In this document: one piece after another, positions 9,075 through 16,828 of the stretch | Position numbering within the stretch: the stretch's first letter is position 1 | Layout: the number at the start of each line of letters is the position of its first letter | Origin: Nocardia sp. NBC_01730 | GTDB lineage: Bacteria > Actinomycetota > Actinomycetes > Mycobacteriales > Mycobacteriaceae | Direction: 5' to 3' | NCBI RefSeq assembly: GCF_035920445.1 | Contig: NZ_CP109162.1 | Coordinates: 3,968,001 to 4,032,000, forward strand | Length of the DNA stretch: 64,000 bases | Notes under the pieces: model-generated | What the model was told of the DNA's origin: nothing | The model's database searches: none | What the model saw: the letters and a program-made list of their open reading frames with translations, nothing else | Position numbers and translations under genes: made by a program

Positions 9075-9980
9075 GTGGTGAGGTCGACGGGAACCGGTTT
9101 CGCACGTCGCTCGGTGCTGGGCACGGCCGCGTTGGTGGTCTTGATCACACTCACCTCATGCTCCTTGCTTCCCGGAGACAAGTCCGCCGCCGAGGCACCC
9201 ACCGTGGTCGTCAACACCGCAGGAACGTGGCGGCCAGGCCTGTCGGTGTCCATACCCGACTCGCTGGCCGCCGACTTCACCCAGCTGCAGCCCCAACTGG
9301 CCGGACAGGTCGGCATGGCGATCATGCCGGTCGGCGGCGGCCGAACGACCGTCTTCGGCGACTGGGTCAGCGGCATCGCGTGGTCGACCATCAAGGTCCC
9401 GCTCGCGATCGCGGCGCTGCGGCACAACCCGCAGGAAGGCATCTTCGAAGAGGCCCAAGCCGCCATCACGGTGTCGGACAACTATGCCGCCGAGATGCTG
9501 TGGGAGTCCCTCGGAGACGGCCTGGAGGCCGCCAAGGCGGTGCAGGACATACTGGACGAGGCGGGCGACGCCACCACCGGCGTTGCTGGACCGCGGACCA
9601 CGCTGGACTACCAGTCCTTCGGCGGCACCGAGTGGTCGCTGGTCAACCAGGTCCGGTTCGCGTCACGGCTGCCGTGCCTGCCCGAAACATCCAAGGTGAC
9701 CGAGCTGATGTCGTCGATCACACCCGAGCAGGCGTGGGGGCTCGGCGTGCTGCAGGGCACGGCATACAAAGGCGGCTGGGGGCCGGACGATGAGACCGGC
9801 ATCTACACCGTCCGCCAGTTCGGACTGGTACCGGTCCGCTCCGGGATGATCGCGGTCGCCCTCGCGGCGCAGGCCGATTCGGGAAGTTTCGAGGACGCCA
9901 CCGCGATCCTGAGCCGGTTGGCGCAGCTGATCGGCCGTCATGCCACCAACCTGCACGGCGGGTTCTGCACGCCCCAGTGA
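9075..9980 (+). CDS. Serine beta-lactamase/DD-peptidase-fold lipoprotein
   Basis: The product is a 301-residue lipoprotein. Its signal peptide is ARRSVLGTAALVVLITLTSC, with the lipobox LTSC giving the acylated cysteine. The mature part has the three marks of penicillin-recognising serine enzymes in the right order: STIK (Ser104, Lys107), SDN (134-136) and KGG (232-234, in the place of KTG). A Glu166-type segment was not obvious, so beta-lactamase activity is uncertain; a DD-peptidase-like or inactive sensor role is possible. I chose the GTG at 9075 because GGAGG lies 5 bases upstream and it places the signal peptide at the N-terminus. The frame is open back to 8820. It is divergent from a Ser/Thr kinase. 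Confidence 0.82.
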   Translation: MVRSTGTGFARRSVLGTAALVVLITLTSCSLLPGDKSAAEAPTVVVNTAGTWRPGLSVSIPDSLAADFTQLQPQLAGQVGMAIMPVGGGRTTVFGDWVSGIAWSTIKVPLAIAALRHNPQEGIFEEAQAAITVSDNYAAEMLWESLGDGLEAAKAVQDILDEAGDATTGVAGPRTTLDYQSFGGTEWSLVNQVRFASRLPCLPETSKVTELMSSITPEQAWGLGVLQGTAYKGGWGPDDETGIYTVRQFGLVPVRSGMIAVALAAQADSGSFEDATAILSRLAQLIGRHATNLHGGFCTPQ

Positions 9981-9987
9981 GCTCAGC

Positions 9988-10653
9988 TCAGCCCGGAGTG
10001 ACCAGGCCGGACTCGTAGGCCAGCACCACCGCCTGCGCGCGGTCGCGCAGGTTCAGCTTCGAGAACACCTTGGACACATGGGTTTTCACGGTCTGCTCGG
10101 CCACGAAGAGACTTTCGGCGATCTCGGTGTTCGACATGCCCTTGGCGATCAGCTCGAGCACCTCCCGCTCACGCGGGGTCAGCGAGGTGAGCGCGGGCGT
10201 CGGCTTCGCGCGGGCCACACTACGACGGCGGGTGACGTCGGCGATGAGCCTGCGGGTGACAGTCGGCGCGAGCAACGCCTGACCGTCGGCGACGACACGC
10301 ACAGCGCGCACCAGTTCCTCGGCGGGCGCGTCCTTCAGCAGAAACCCGCTGGCGCCGAGGCTGAGCGCCTCGTAGACGTAGTCGTCGATGTCGAAGGTGG
10401 TGAGCATCAGCACCCGCACCGGAGGATCGAAACCGGCGGACAGGATGGCGCGGGCCGCGTCGAGCCCATTCATCTCCGGCATCCGCACATCCATCAGCAC
10501 GACGTCCGGGCGCAGTCGCTTGGCCTCGGCCACCGCGACCTTCCCATCCGCCGCGTCGCCAACCACGCTGATGTCCGGCTGAGCCGCGAGTAGCGCTCCG
10601 AACCCCTGTCGAACCATCGCCTGGTCGTCGGCGATCAATACGGTAATTGCCAC
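9988..10653 (-). CDS. NarL/FixJ-family response regulator
   Basis: The product is 221 residues. The receiver domain carries ADD, phospho-acceptor Asp in DVVLMDVRMPEMNG, and Lys in FLLKDAPAEEL. The LuxR helix-turn-helix is LTPREREVLELIAKGMSNTEIAESLFVAEQTVKTHV. It lies 94 bp downstream of its probable partner kinase, and the gap is filled by a hairpin-forming dispersed repeat (10661-10726). The repeat could uncouple expression of the two genes. It ends 7 bp from the convergent lipoprotein gene. The regulon is unknown. Confidence 0.93.
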   Translation of the reverse strand: MAITVLIADDQAMVRQGFGALLAAQPDISVVGDAADGKVAVAEAKRLRPDVVLMDVRMPEMNGLDAARAILSAGFDPPVRVLMLTTFDIDDYVYEALSLGASGFLLKDAPAEELVRAVRVVADGQALLAPTVTRRLIADVTRRRSVARAKPTPALTSLTPREREVLELIAKGMSNTEIAESLFVAEQTVKTHVSKVFSKLNLRDRAQAVVLAYESGLVTPG

Positions 10654-10660
10654 TGTGTAA

Positions 10661-10726
10661 TTTTGGCCGCGCCTTCGGCGCGGCGTGTTCGCGGCCCCCT
10701 TTGGCTCGCGTCCGAGCGACCGCTGG
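10661..10726. repeat. Dispersed palindromic intergenic element, copy 1
   Basis: This segment contains the hairpin GCCGCGCC-TTC-GGCGCGGC (10666-10684) followed by GCGGCCCCCTTTGGCTCGCG and TCCGAGCGACCGCTGG. Its reverse complement is nearly identical to 44607-44674. It lies between the histidine kinase and its regulator. Confidence 0.75.
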
Positions 10727-10747
10727 AGGCCGTCAGGGCCTCGACCC

Positions 10748-11974
10748 TCACCGGTTCATCGCGGCGTCGAATGCTGCGGTGATCTCGACGTCGGTGTTAC
10801 CCGGTGCGGCGAGCGGTAGGCTGGCGCGCACTTCGAAGCCGCCGCCGGCGCTGGGGCCGGCCGAGACGTCGCCCCCGACGGCCAAGGCCCGTGCCTGCAT
10901 TCCCGCGATGCCGTGGCCACCGTTGCCGATCGTGCGGGCTACCGTGACTCCCGGGCCGTTGGTGACGGTGAGCAGCAGTTCCGCGCCGCACGCGATGTGC
11001 ACCTGGACCGGAGCGTCGGAAGCGTGGCGGGAGGCGTTGGACAACGACTCCTGGGCGATCCGGTACAGGGCGAGTCCGATGGTCTCGGGCACGGTGTCCA
11101 GCGGGCCGTCGACCGTCCATACGATGCGAACGCCCGCGCGCTGGGCGCCCTCGAACAGTCCGATCACATCGGCGGCCTTCGGCTGCGGCGCGTGTTCGGG
11201 CAGTTGCCCGTCGCTACGCAGGACGCCGAGCATGCCACGGATCTCGTTGAGCGCCTCGCGCGCCGTGGCACCGATCGACTCGAACTCGGCGCGCGCGGCC
11301 GGCGTCACGCCCTCCACCCGGTAGGGCGCGGTCTGTGCCTGCACCACCACGAGGGACATGTGATGGGCCACCACGTCGTGCAGGTCGCGGGCGATGCGGG
11401 CCTTTTCCTCGAGGATCGCGCGGCGGGCGCGCTCTAGTTCGTTCTCCTCCTCCTGGTGAACCAACTGCTGTCGCGACAGCGCCAGCCATCGGATGAGCAG
11501 TCCGAACAGCACCAGCGCAGCCAAGGCGATCGGCCAACCCCAGGCGGCGTTCGCGAACGCGTCGCCTTCACCGGGCATGGTGGTCGCGAACAGCAAGGCC
11601 GTCGCAGCCCAGGCGACCGCGACGATCTGCCCCTGCGCCCGCAGCGCCACCGCGAACAGCAGCACGAGCAGGCTCAGCACATGCACGACCTCGAATGGCA
11701 GCTCATTGTTCGGCTGATGCGGGATCGCCAGCGCGATCACCAGCGCCGAGCCCGCCGAAATGGCCCAGCCCAGCGCCGGGTTTATCCGCACGAGCAGCAC
11801 CGGCAAGGCGGCCAGCGCCGCAATGAACGGCTGCACCGCGGCGGGCACCGCGTGGGTCAGGTGCAACGTCGGCCAGGCCACCGAGTAGCAGACCAGAGCG
11901 ACCAGGACCGTGCACAGGTCGAACCATGTCCGCGCGTCCAGCTGCCCCAGCCAGGCACGACTCTTCCGCTTCAT
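10748..11974 (-). CDS. Sensor histidine kinase, HisKA_3 type
   Basis: The product is 408 residues. About six membrane segments lie between residues 20 and 170. A short coiled segment (LVHQEEENELERARRAILEEK) precedes the dimerisation box RDLHDVVAHHMSLVVVQAQ with the phospho-His. The C-terminal ATPase domain has LALYRIAQESLSNASRH and GGHGIAGMQARALAVGG. It should phosphorylate the NarL regulator encoded next on the same strand. As with the 5.2-kb kinase, there is no large external sensor domain. Confidence 0.92.
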   Translation of the reverse strand: MKRKSRAWLGQLDARTWFDLCTVLVALVCYSVAWPTLHLTHAVPAAVQPFIAALAALPVLLVRINPALGWAISAGSALVIALAIPHQPNNELPFEVVHVLSLLVLLFAVALRAQGQIVAVAWAATALLFATTMPGEGDAFANAAWGWPIALAALVLFGLLIRWLALSRQQLVHQEEENELERARRAILEEKARIARDLHDVVAHHMSLVVVQAQTAPYRVEGVTPAARAEFESIGATAREALNEIRGMLGVLRSDGQLPEHAPQPKAADVIGLFEGAQRAGVRIVWTVDGPLDTVPETIGLALYRIAQESLSNASRHASDAPVQVHIACGAELLLTVTNGPGVTVARTIGNGGHGIAGMQARALAVGGDVSAGPSAGGGFEVRASLPLAAPGNTDVEITAAFDAAMNR

Positions 11975-12142
11975 GCCTACGACACTAGAAACATCCAGCG
12001 CTGCGCGCCCTCATACCCCCGGGTGATTTCGGACCCCGTACCCCGGTTCGAGACGGCGCGGCGGCTCCCCCGGCAGCATGGTGCGCGAAACGGTGCCCGG
12101 GTGTGAGGCGACCGCGCAAACCGATTGCCTAACGTCGACGCC

Positions 12143-12955
12143 ATGAGCACACCGACCAGCGCAGGACCCACGACTCGGTCCGCATCGGCCGCAGGCGCCC
12201 GAACCTCTTTCGCCACAACCTCTTCTACCGCACACACGCGTCGCTATGTGGCATTGACCGCGACGGCGCTGACCACCATGGCGGCCACCGTGTTCCTCGC
12301 GCCCGCCCCGCATGCCGCCGCGGCGTCGGCGCCGATCGAAAGTGCGCAGGCCGTCACCGCCGTCACCGATCTGACCGCGGGCGGTCCCGGCTCGCTCACC
12401 GCCATTCCGCCGGACTTCTTTGCCTCGTTCGGTTACCGACCGAGCACCATGGACGGACTTGTGGTCAATCCGCAGGGCGACTGTTCCTCGCCGGTGACCT
12501 TGCCCCCCGAGTTCGACACCGCGTGCAAAGCCCACGACCTCGGCTACGACCTGCTGCGCTACGCCGACCGGCGCGGCCAGCCGCTCGGACCGTGGGCGCG
12601 TCAGGCACTCGACGCGACGCTGGACCGGCACATGCACGAGGCCTGCGCCACCCGCGTCGAATCGTTCTCGCGCGCACGCTGCGATGCCATGGCGACGATC
12701 GCGAACACCGCCGTCGATCTGAACTCGCGCCGTCAGGACTACGGCGCACCGGTGGTCGAATCCCTGCTCGGTGCGGAGAATTCCGAACCGGCGGTGAGCC
12801 GGAAGTTGCTGGGGGGGCTCGGCGCCGGCGTAGTGGGGCTCGGCGCCGTGCTCGTCGTGCGGAACCGGCGGCGGGATTCCACGGGTGTGTTGTCGAATAG
12901 CGCGTGGGTGCTGGGGTTCAGCGCTGACCGGCACGCCGACGTCCGGGCCCGCTGA
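12143..12955 (+). CDS. Secreted prokaryotic phospholipase A2-like protein
   Basis: The product of 270 residues has a signal-like hydrophobic stretch (RRYVALTATALTTMAATVFLA) ending in an Ala-rich cleavage zone. The core GDCSSPVTLPPEFDTACKAHDLGYDLLRYA matches prokaryotic phospholipase A2 enzymes: Cys pairs plus the catalytic HD dyad (HDLGY in place of HDFGY). A second, C-terminal hydrophobic helix followed by RNRRR could anchor it in the membrane after export. If active it would hydrolyse the sn-2 ester of phospholipids outside the cell or at the membrane surface. The ATG at 12143 gives a normal N-region. The membrane hydrolase gene follows after 15 bp. Confidence 0.75.
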   Translation: MSTPTSAGPTTRSASAAGARTSFATTSSTAHTRRYVALTATALTTMAATVFLAPAPHAAAASAPIESAQAVTAVTDLTAGGPGSLTAIPPDFFASFGYRPSTMDGLVVNPQGDCSSPVTLPPEFDTACKAHDLGYDLLRYADRRGQPLGPWARQALDATLDRHMHEACATRVESFSRARCDAMATIANTAVDLNSRRQDYGAPVVESLLGAENSEPAVSRKLLGGLGAGVVGLGAVLVVRNRRRDSTGVLSNSAWVLGFSADRHADVRAR

Positions 12956-12970
12956 TTCGTGGGAAGCGTT

Positions 12971-14374
12971 GTGACTGCGAAGTTCACGTGCCACAGAGCC
13001 ATTCGTCGTCGAGCTACAGTCGCGCTGGGATATGCCGTGCGGCCGGCCGGACCGCCACGCATCGGCACGACGCTCGGACTCGGGATCGGGACGTTGGCGT
13101 CGTTGACCCCCGGTCTGCTTCCCCGGACGCCGAGCGCCCAGGCCGTAGTGACCGGACTCGTCGCCGCCGCCACCTTCGGCATCGCGGGGATCGTCGGGTT
13201 CATGCTGCGCCGCCTGGGTTGCGATATCAATCAGCGTCACTCGTGGGCCGGGCTGCCCCTGATGATCGCCATGTCGGCGCTGGTGGTGGGCGCGGCGGCG
13301 AACGCAGGGCACTGGCAGAACCGTCTGCGCGCGGCGATGGGGACGCCGCAGATAGGAGCGGACTATTGGGTGCGTTGCGCACTCGGTGCGGCGTTGATCA
13401 TCGGACTGTTCACCGGTATCACTCGCTCGATCGCCTGGGCGCTCGGCAAACTGGGCTGGGCGCGCGGGGTGTCATCGGCCCTCGTGGCCGCGACGCTGCT
13501 GTCTATTGTCGGCGTTCCCGCGGCGGTCGGCTGGCGTGAGGCCGCGTACGCGAACGCGAACGCCGAACTGGATCCCGCTCTGGTGCAGCCGGTTTCCTAT
13601 GCCGGCTCGGGAAGTGCCGGGTCGGCGGTGAGCTGGTCGTCGCTGGGCGCCGAGGGGCGCAAGTTCGTCAGCGGTGCGCCCGCGCATGCGGTGCGGGTGT
13701 ACATCGGGGTGGCGTCGGCGCCGGACCTGGACAGCCGGGTCGCGCTGGCGATCCGGGAGTTGGAGCGCTCCGGCGGATTCGATCGCTCGAACCTGGTCGT
13801 CGCGGTGCCGACCGGATCGGGGTGGATCGACGCCAACGCCGTCGCCGGTTTCGATCAGCGCTTCGACGGTGACGTCGCGCTGGTCGGGCTGCAGTATTCC
13901 TACCTGCCGAGCTGGGTGACATTCGTGTTCGGCCGCGACGACGCGGTGACCGCCGCGCGCACCCTGTTCACCGCCGTGGAGAAACACCTGCGCGGGCTGA
14001 CGAACAAGCCGAAGCTGTACCTGTACGGCCAAAGCCTCGGCGCACTGGGCGGCAATGCGGTCTTCGCCGACGACGCCGAGCAGGACCACCGAACGTGCGC
14101 TGCCCTGTGGGCCGGACCTCCGGCGAACAGCGCGCACCGCGGCGGCGCGACCGTACTGGCCAACAGCTCCGACCCGGTGATCCACTGGTCGCCCGCCCAG
14201 CTGTGGCGCGCGCCCGACCTGAGTGGCGTTCGGATGGATGCTCCTGTCCCCCAGTGGCTTCCGGTGGTCGCTTTCGTACAGACCAGCGCGGATCTGCTCG
14301 CCGCCATGAACGCTCCCCCTGGCCACGGCCACCGCTACGGCACCGATCAGGGCACCGCCATGGGGACGTGCTGA
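12971..14374 (+). CDS. Membrane alpha/beta-hydrolase (Abhydrolase_9 type)
   Basis: The protein has 467 residues with four hydrophobic segments in about the first 190 and a catalytic domain after about 230. The nucleophile elbow is LYLYGQSLGALGG (GxSxG). The block LVVAVPTGSGWIDANAVAGFDQRFDGDVALVGLQYSYLPSW is typical of the actinobacterial family with an N-terminal membrane part (formerly DUF2319). The substrate is unknown; a lipid ester is plausible next to a phospholipase-like gene. I chose GTG 12971 because GGAAG lies 4 bases upstream; the GTG at 12959 has no SD. Confidence 0.8.
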   Translation: MTAKFTCHRAIRRRATVALGYAVRPAGPPRIGTTLGLGIGTLASLTPGLLPRTPSAQAVVTGLVAAATFGIAGIVGFMLRRLGCDINQRHSWAGLPLMIAMSALVVGAAANAGHWQNRLRAAMGTPQIGADYWVRCALGAALIIGLFTGITRSIAWALGKLGWARGVSSALVAATLLSIVGVPAAVGWREAAYANANAELDPALVQPVSYAGSGSAGSAVSWSSLGAEGRKFVSGAPAHAVRVYIGVASAPDLDSRVALAIRELERSGGFDRSNLVVAVPTGSGWIDANAVAGFDQRFDGDVALVGLQYSYLPSWVTFVFGRDDAVTAARTLFTAVEKHLRGLTNKPKLYLYGQSLGALGGNAVFADDAEQDHRTCAALWAGPPANSAHRGGATVLANSSDPVIHWSPAQLWRAPDLSGVRMDAPVPQWLPVVAFVQTSADLLAAMNAPPGHGHRYGTDQGTAMGTC

Positions 14375-14408
14375 CCCGCTCGTCTCACCTCCACCGGACG
14401 ACTCTCCA

Positions 14409-14422
14409 TAGAACATGTTCTA
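14409..14422. promoter_or_regulatory. Perfect palindrome TAGAACATGTTCTA
   Basis: This 14-bp perfect palindrome ends 8 bp before the ATG of the SRPBCC gene. No SD is visible in front of that ATG. A repressor bound here would cover the start region. The half-sites GAAC-AT-GTTC are spaced 2 bp, so it is not a LexA box, which needs 4. Confidence 0.5.
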
Positions 14423-14430
14423 ATTTCTCT

Positions 14431-14874
14431 ATGGCCTTTGTCATCGACCTCGCCGTCGACATCGATGCCCCCGCCGAACTTGCGTGGCAGGTGATCACCG
14501 ACTTCCCACGATACGGGGAGTGGAATCCCTTCGTCTCGGAGTGCCGCAGTTCACTGGTGCCAGGCGAGCCGATCGACATGCTCGTCCACATCTCGGGCTC
14601 CCCTCGTAAGCAGCGCGAATGGATCCGTTCGCACACACCGGGCCGCGAGCTCAGCTACTCGATGAAGCCGGTCCCGCCGGGCGCGCTGCACAGCCTGCGC
14701 TCGCACACCGTCACACCGCTCGCCGACAACCGCACACGCTACGAGTCGCACTTCGAGCTCGCGGGCTGGCTACACCCCGTCGTCGTCGCGCTCCTCGGCA
14801 AGAACCTGCGCCGCGGGTTCGAGGGCATGACCGACGGAATCCAGAAGCAAGCCGAATCGCTACGGGCCACCTGA
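14431..14874 (+). CDS. SRPBCC (START-like) family protein
   Basis: The product is 147 residues: MAFVIDLAVDIDAPAELAWQVITDFPRYGEWNPFV, the polyketide-cyclase/START-like fold that binds hydrophobic ligands in a helix-grip cavity. No catalytic residues are recognisable, so a ligand-binding or coenzyme-handling role is all that can be said. The frame is open upstream through the previous gene, but only this ATG gives the family's usual N-terminus. Its TGA directly abuts the stop codon of the convergent TetR gene with no base between. Confidence 0.78.
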   Translation: MAFVIDLAVDIDAPAELAWQVITDFPRYGEWNPFVSECRSSLVPGEPIDMLVHISGSPRKQREWIRSHTPGRELSYSMKPVPPGALHSLRSHTVTPLADNRTRYESHFELAGWLHPVVVALLGKNLRRGFEGMTDGIQKQAESLRAT

Positions 14875-15465
14875 TCAGCACGCACGCAAATATGTCAGCG
14901 CGGCATCGAGAACCGCGTCGGCGTATGCCTCGGTGAGTCCGCCGAGACCGAGCGACCACCGCATCTGGATCGGGCCGAGCAGCAGGTCGATGGCGAGTTC
15001 GAGGTCCACATCGGCGCGGAGTTCGCCCGAGCCGACGGCAGCGGCGAGACGGTCGCTGACAGCCGCGCGCTGCGGAAGCAGTAGGCGTTCGCGATAGGCG
15101 GCGGCCAACTCGGGATCCTGCTGGATCTCGATGTACATGGCACGGAGGAAGGATTCGAAGCCAGGGTCGATCAGGGTGGCGGCCGATCCACGCAGCAATT
15201 CGCGCAGGTCGGCGGCGACATCGCCGGTGTTCGGCAGCGCGAGACCCGACGGGCCGGAATCGGATTCGAGCATCGCGTCGAACACAACCGCCCCCTTGGA
15301 CGGCCACCAGCGGTAGATCGTCTGCTTGCCGACACCGGCGCGGCCAGCGATCGCCTCGATAGTCAGTTTCGCGTAGGAGAGCTCGCGGATCAGTTCGGTG
15401 GCGGCAGCGAGGATCGCCGCGCGCGCCCGTTCGCTGCGCCGCGCCACGGCAGGAATGTCGGCCAT
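14875..15465 (-). CDS. TetR-family transcriptional repressor
   Basis: The product is 196 residues with an N-terminal helix-turn-helix (ATELIRELSYAKLTIEAIAGRAGVGKQTIYRWWPSKGAVV) and an alpha-helical ligand domain. It is divergent from a short-chain dehydrogenase gene across a 108-bp spacer packed with palindromes sharing the half-site AGACGA/TCGTCT. The usual reading is that it represses itself and the dehydrogenase until an inducer binds. The inducer is unknown. The open frame runs upstream to 15951 but that is antisense to the dehydrogenase. Confidence 0.9.
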   Translation of the reverse strand: MADIPAVARRSERARAAILAAATELIRELSYAKLTIEAIAGRAGVGKQTIYRWWPSKGAVVFDAMLESDSGPSGLALPNTGDVAADLRELLRGSAATLIDPGFESFLRAMYIEIQQDPELAAAYRERLLLPQRAAVSDRLAAAVGSGELRADVDLELAIDLLLGPIQMRWSLGLGGLTEAYADAVLDAALTYLRAC

Positions 15466-15487
15466 GCCGAGATCATACCAGAATATT

Positions 15488-15555
15488 AGACGATACGTAT
15501 CGTCTTGACAGGGCGACATCGGTTTGACATTCTCGTCAACGAGACGAATCGTCTC
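15488..15555. promoter_or_regulatory. TetR operator array and SDR promoter
   Basis: AGACGATACGTATCGTCT at 15488-15505 is a perfect 18-bp palindrome. TCTCGT-CA-ACGAGA (15531-15544) and GAGACGA-A-TCGTCTC (15541-15555) overlap further downstream. Two TTGACA hexamers (15505-15510 and 15524-15529) fit sigma-70-type -35 boxes; the first touches operator 1, and the -10 region of the second would fall inside the third palindrome. Confidence 0.7.
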
Positions 15556-15573
15556 GCGACGAAAGGACCTCTT

Positions 15574-16488
15574 GTGACCAGAACCTGGTTCATCACCGGT
15601 GCCAACCGCGGACTCGGCCGCGCGTTCACGTCGGCCGTGCTCGCCGAGGGCGACCGCGTCGTTGCGACCGCAAGGGACCCGAAAGGCATGACGGAACTCG
15701 CCAACGACCGACTGACCGTGCTGCCATTGGATATTCGCGAACGCGAGAGCGCGATCGCCACCGTGGACAAGGCTTTCGCACTGATGGGCACGATCGACGT
15801 GATCGTGAACAACGCGGGCTACGGACTGGTCGGCGCCGTCGAGGAACTCACCGAAGCCCAGATCCGGGACCAGATGGACACCAATTTCTATGGTGCCCTC
15901 TGGGTTTCCCAAGCAGCTGCACCACATCTGCGCGCACAGGGTTCCGGGCACATCGTGCAGATCTCGACGGTCGGCGCCGTCGGCAGCCTCCCCCTGTTCA
16001 GCATGTACAACGCGAGTAAATGGGCACTGGAAGGTTTCAGCGCCTCCCTCGCCGACGAACTACGTCCCTTCGGCATCTCCGTCACCCTCGCCCAGATGGG
16101 CGGCTTCGACACCGACTGGGCCAAGTCGAGCATGCGTTTCGCCACCGGAATCCCGGCATACGAGGACCTGCGAACTGCCATCCTGGGAATGGCGAGCTAC
16201 CCGACGGCGTCCTCCGCCGAGCCGACCACCGTGCCCGCTGGCACGCCGACTACACCCGACAAGCCAACGTCCACGCATACAGATCCTTCCGGATCGCCGG
16301 ACGCAAACCCCGCATGGATCGAAGCACCCCCGGAAGTCGGCGCCGCAGCCTTGGTCGCGCTCGCCAAGATGCCGAATCCCCCGCTTCGCAAAATCATCGG
16401 CCCTGGCGCACACCACATGGTCGCGATCGCTCTGGACCAGCGCCGCAAGGACTACACAACGGACCACGAATTCACCTGGCCTGCATAG
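15574..16488 (+). CDS. Short-chain dehydrogenase/reductase
   Basis: The 304-residue classical SDR has cofactor motif TGANRGLGRAF near the N-terminus, VNNAGYG, catalytic Ser in ISTVGAVGS, and YNASK (Tyr-x-x-x-Lys). Basic residues in VVATARDP suggest NADP(H). About residues 220-265 form a Thr/Pro-rich insertion (TTVPAGTPTTPDKPTSTH) not seen in standard members. GTG start with GAAAGGA upstream. Expression is probably controlled by the divergent TetR protein. The substrate cannot be predicted. Confidence 0.88.
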   Translation: MTRTWFITGANRGLGRAFTSAVLAEGDRVVATARDPKGMTELANDRLTVLPLDIRERESAIATVDKAFALMGTIDVIVNNAGYGLVGAVEELTEAQIRDQMDTNFYGALWVSQAAAPHLRAQGSGHIVQISTVGAVGSLPLFSMYNASKWALEGFSASLADELRPFGISVTLAQMGGFDTDWAKSSMRFATGIPAYEDLRTAILGMASYPTASSAEPTTVPAGTPTTPDKPTSTHTDPSGSPDANPAWIEAPPEVGAAALVALAKMPNPPLRKIIGPGAHHMVAIALDQRRKDYTTDHEFTWPA

Positions 16489-16828
16489 GAGCCAAACCCC
16501 CTACCGCATTGAACCCTCACCCCGACTGAGCGACCACACTCCCTGAAAAACCGCAGCCCCGACCGTGGCGTGACCAGACCAGTTACTTTACGTTTTGGGC
16601 GGAGACTTTTGTTTCAGCGCAGAGTTCTGAGTTCGAGTGGCGCGTCGGGGCGGATGTCCGGATACTGGGTGCGCACGTAGTCGGGCTATCTGCAGGCGAA
16701 TGTGTTGATGGAGTGTGGAATACGCAGCAGTGCCCGTATTTCGGCTGGCGCAAGTCTGGCAAGACGAATCGGAATCTGTTCCTGCGGGAGAGGCCAGGGC
16801 GTTGGCGACCATATCCGGCGGTCACGAG
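16489..16828. other. Spacer upstream of the PKS gene
   Basis: These 340 bp hold no convincing gene. The PKS frame is open back to a GTG at 16715, so the 3' part may be coding if that start is used. No strong promoter, palindrome or SD was seen. A TTACTTTACG stretch at about 16580 is the only AT-richer patch. Confidence 0.4.

Noticed and set aside
14409..14422. LexA (SOS) box
   Set aside because: The GAAC and GTTC halves are separated by 2 bp rather than the 4 bp of the SOS consensus.
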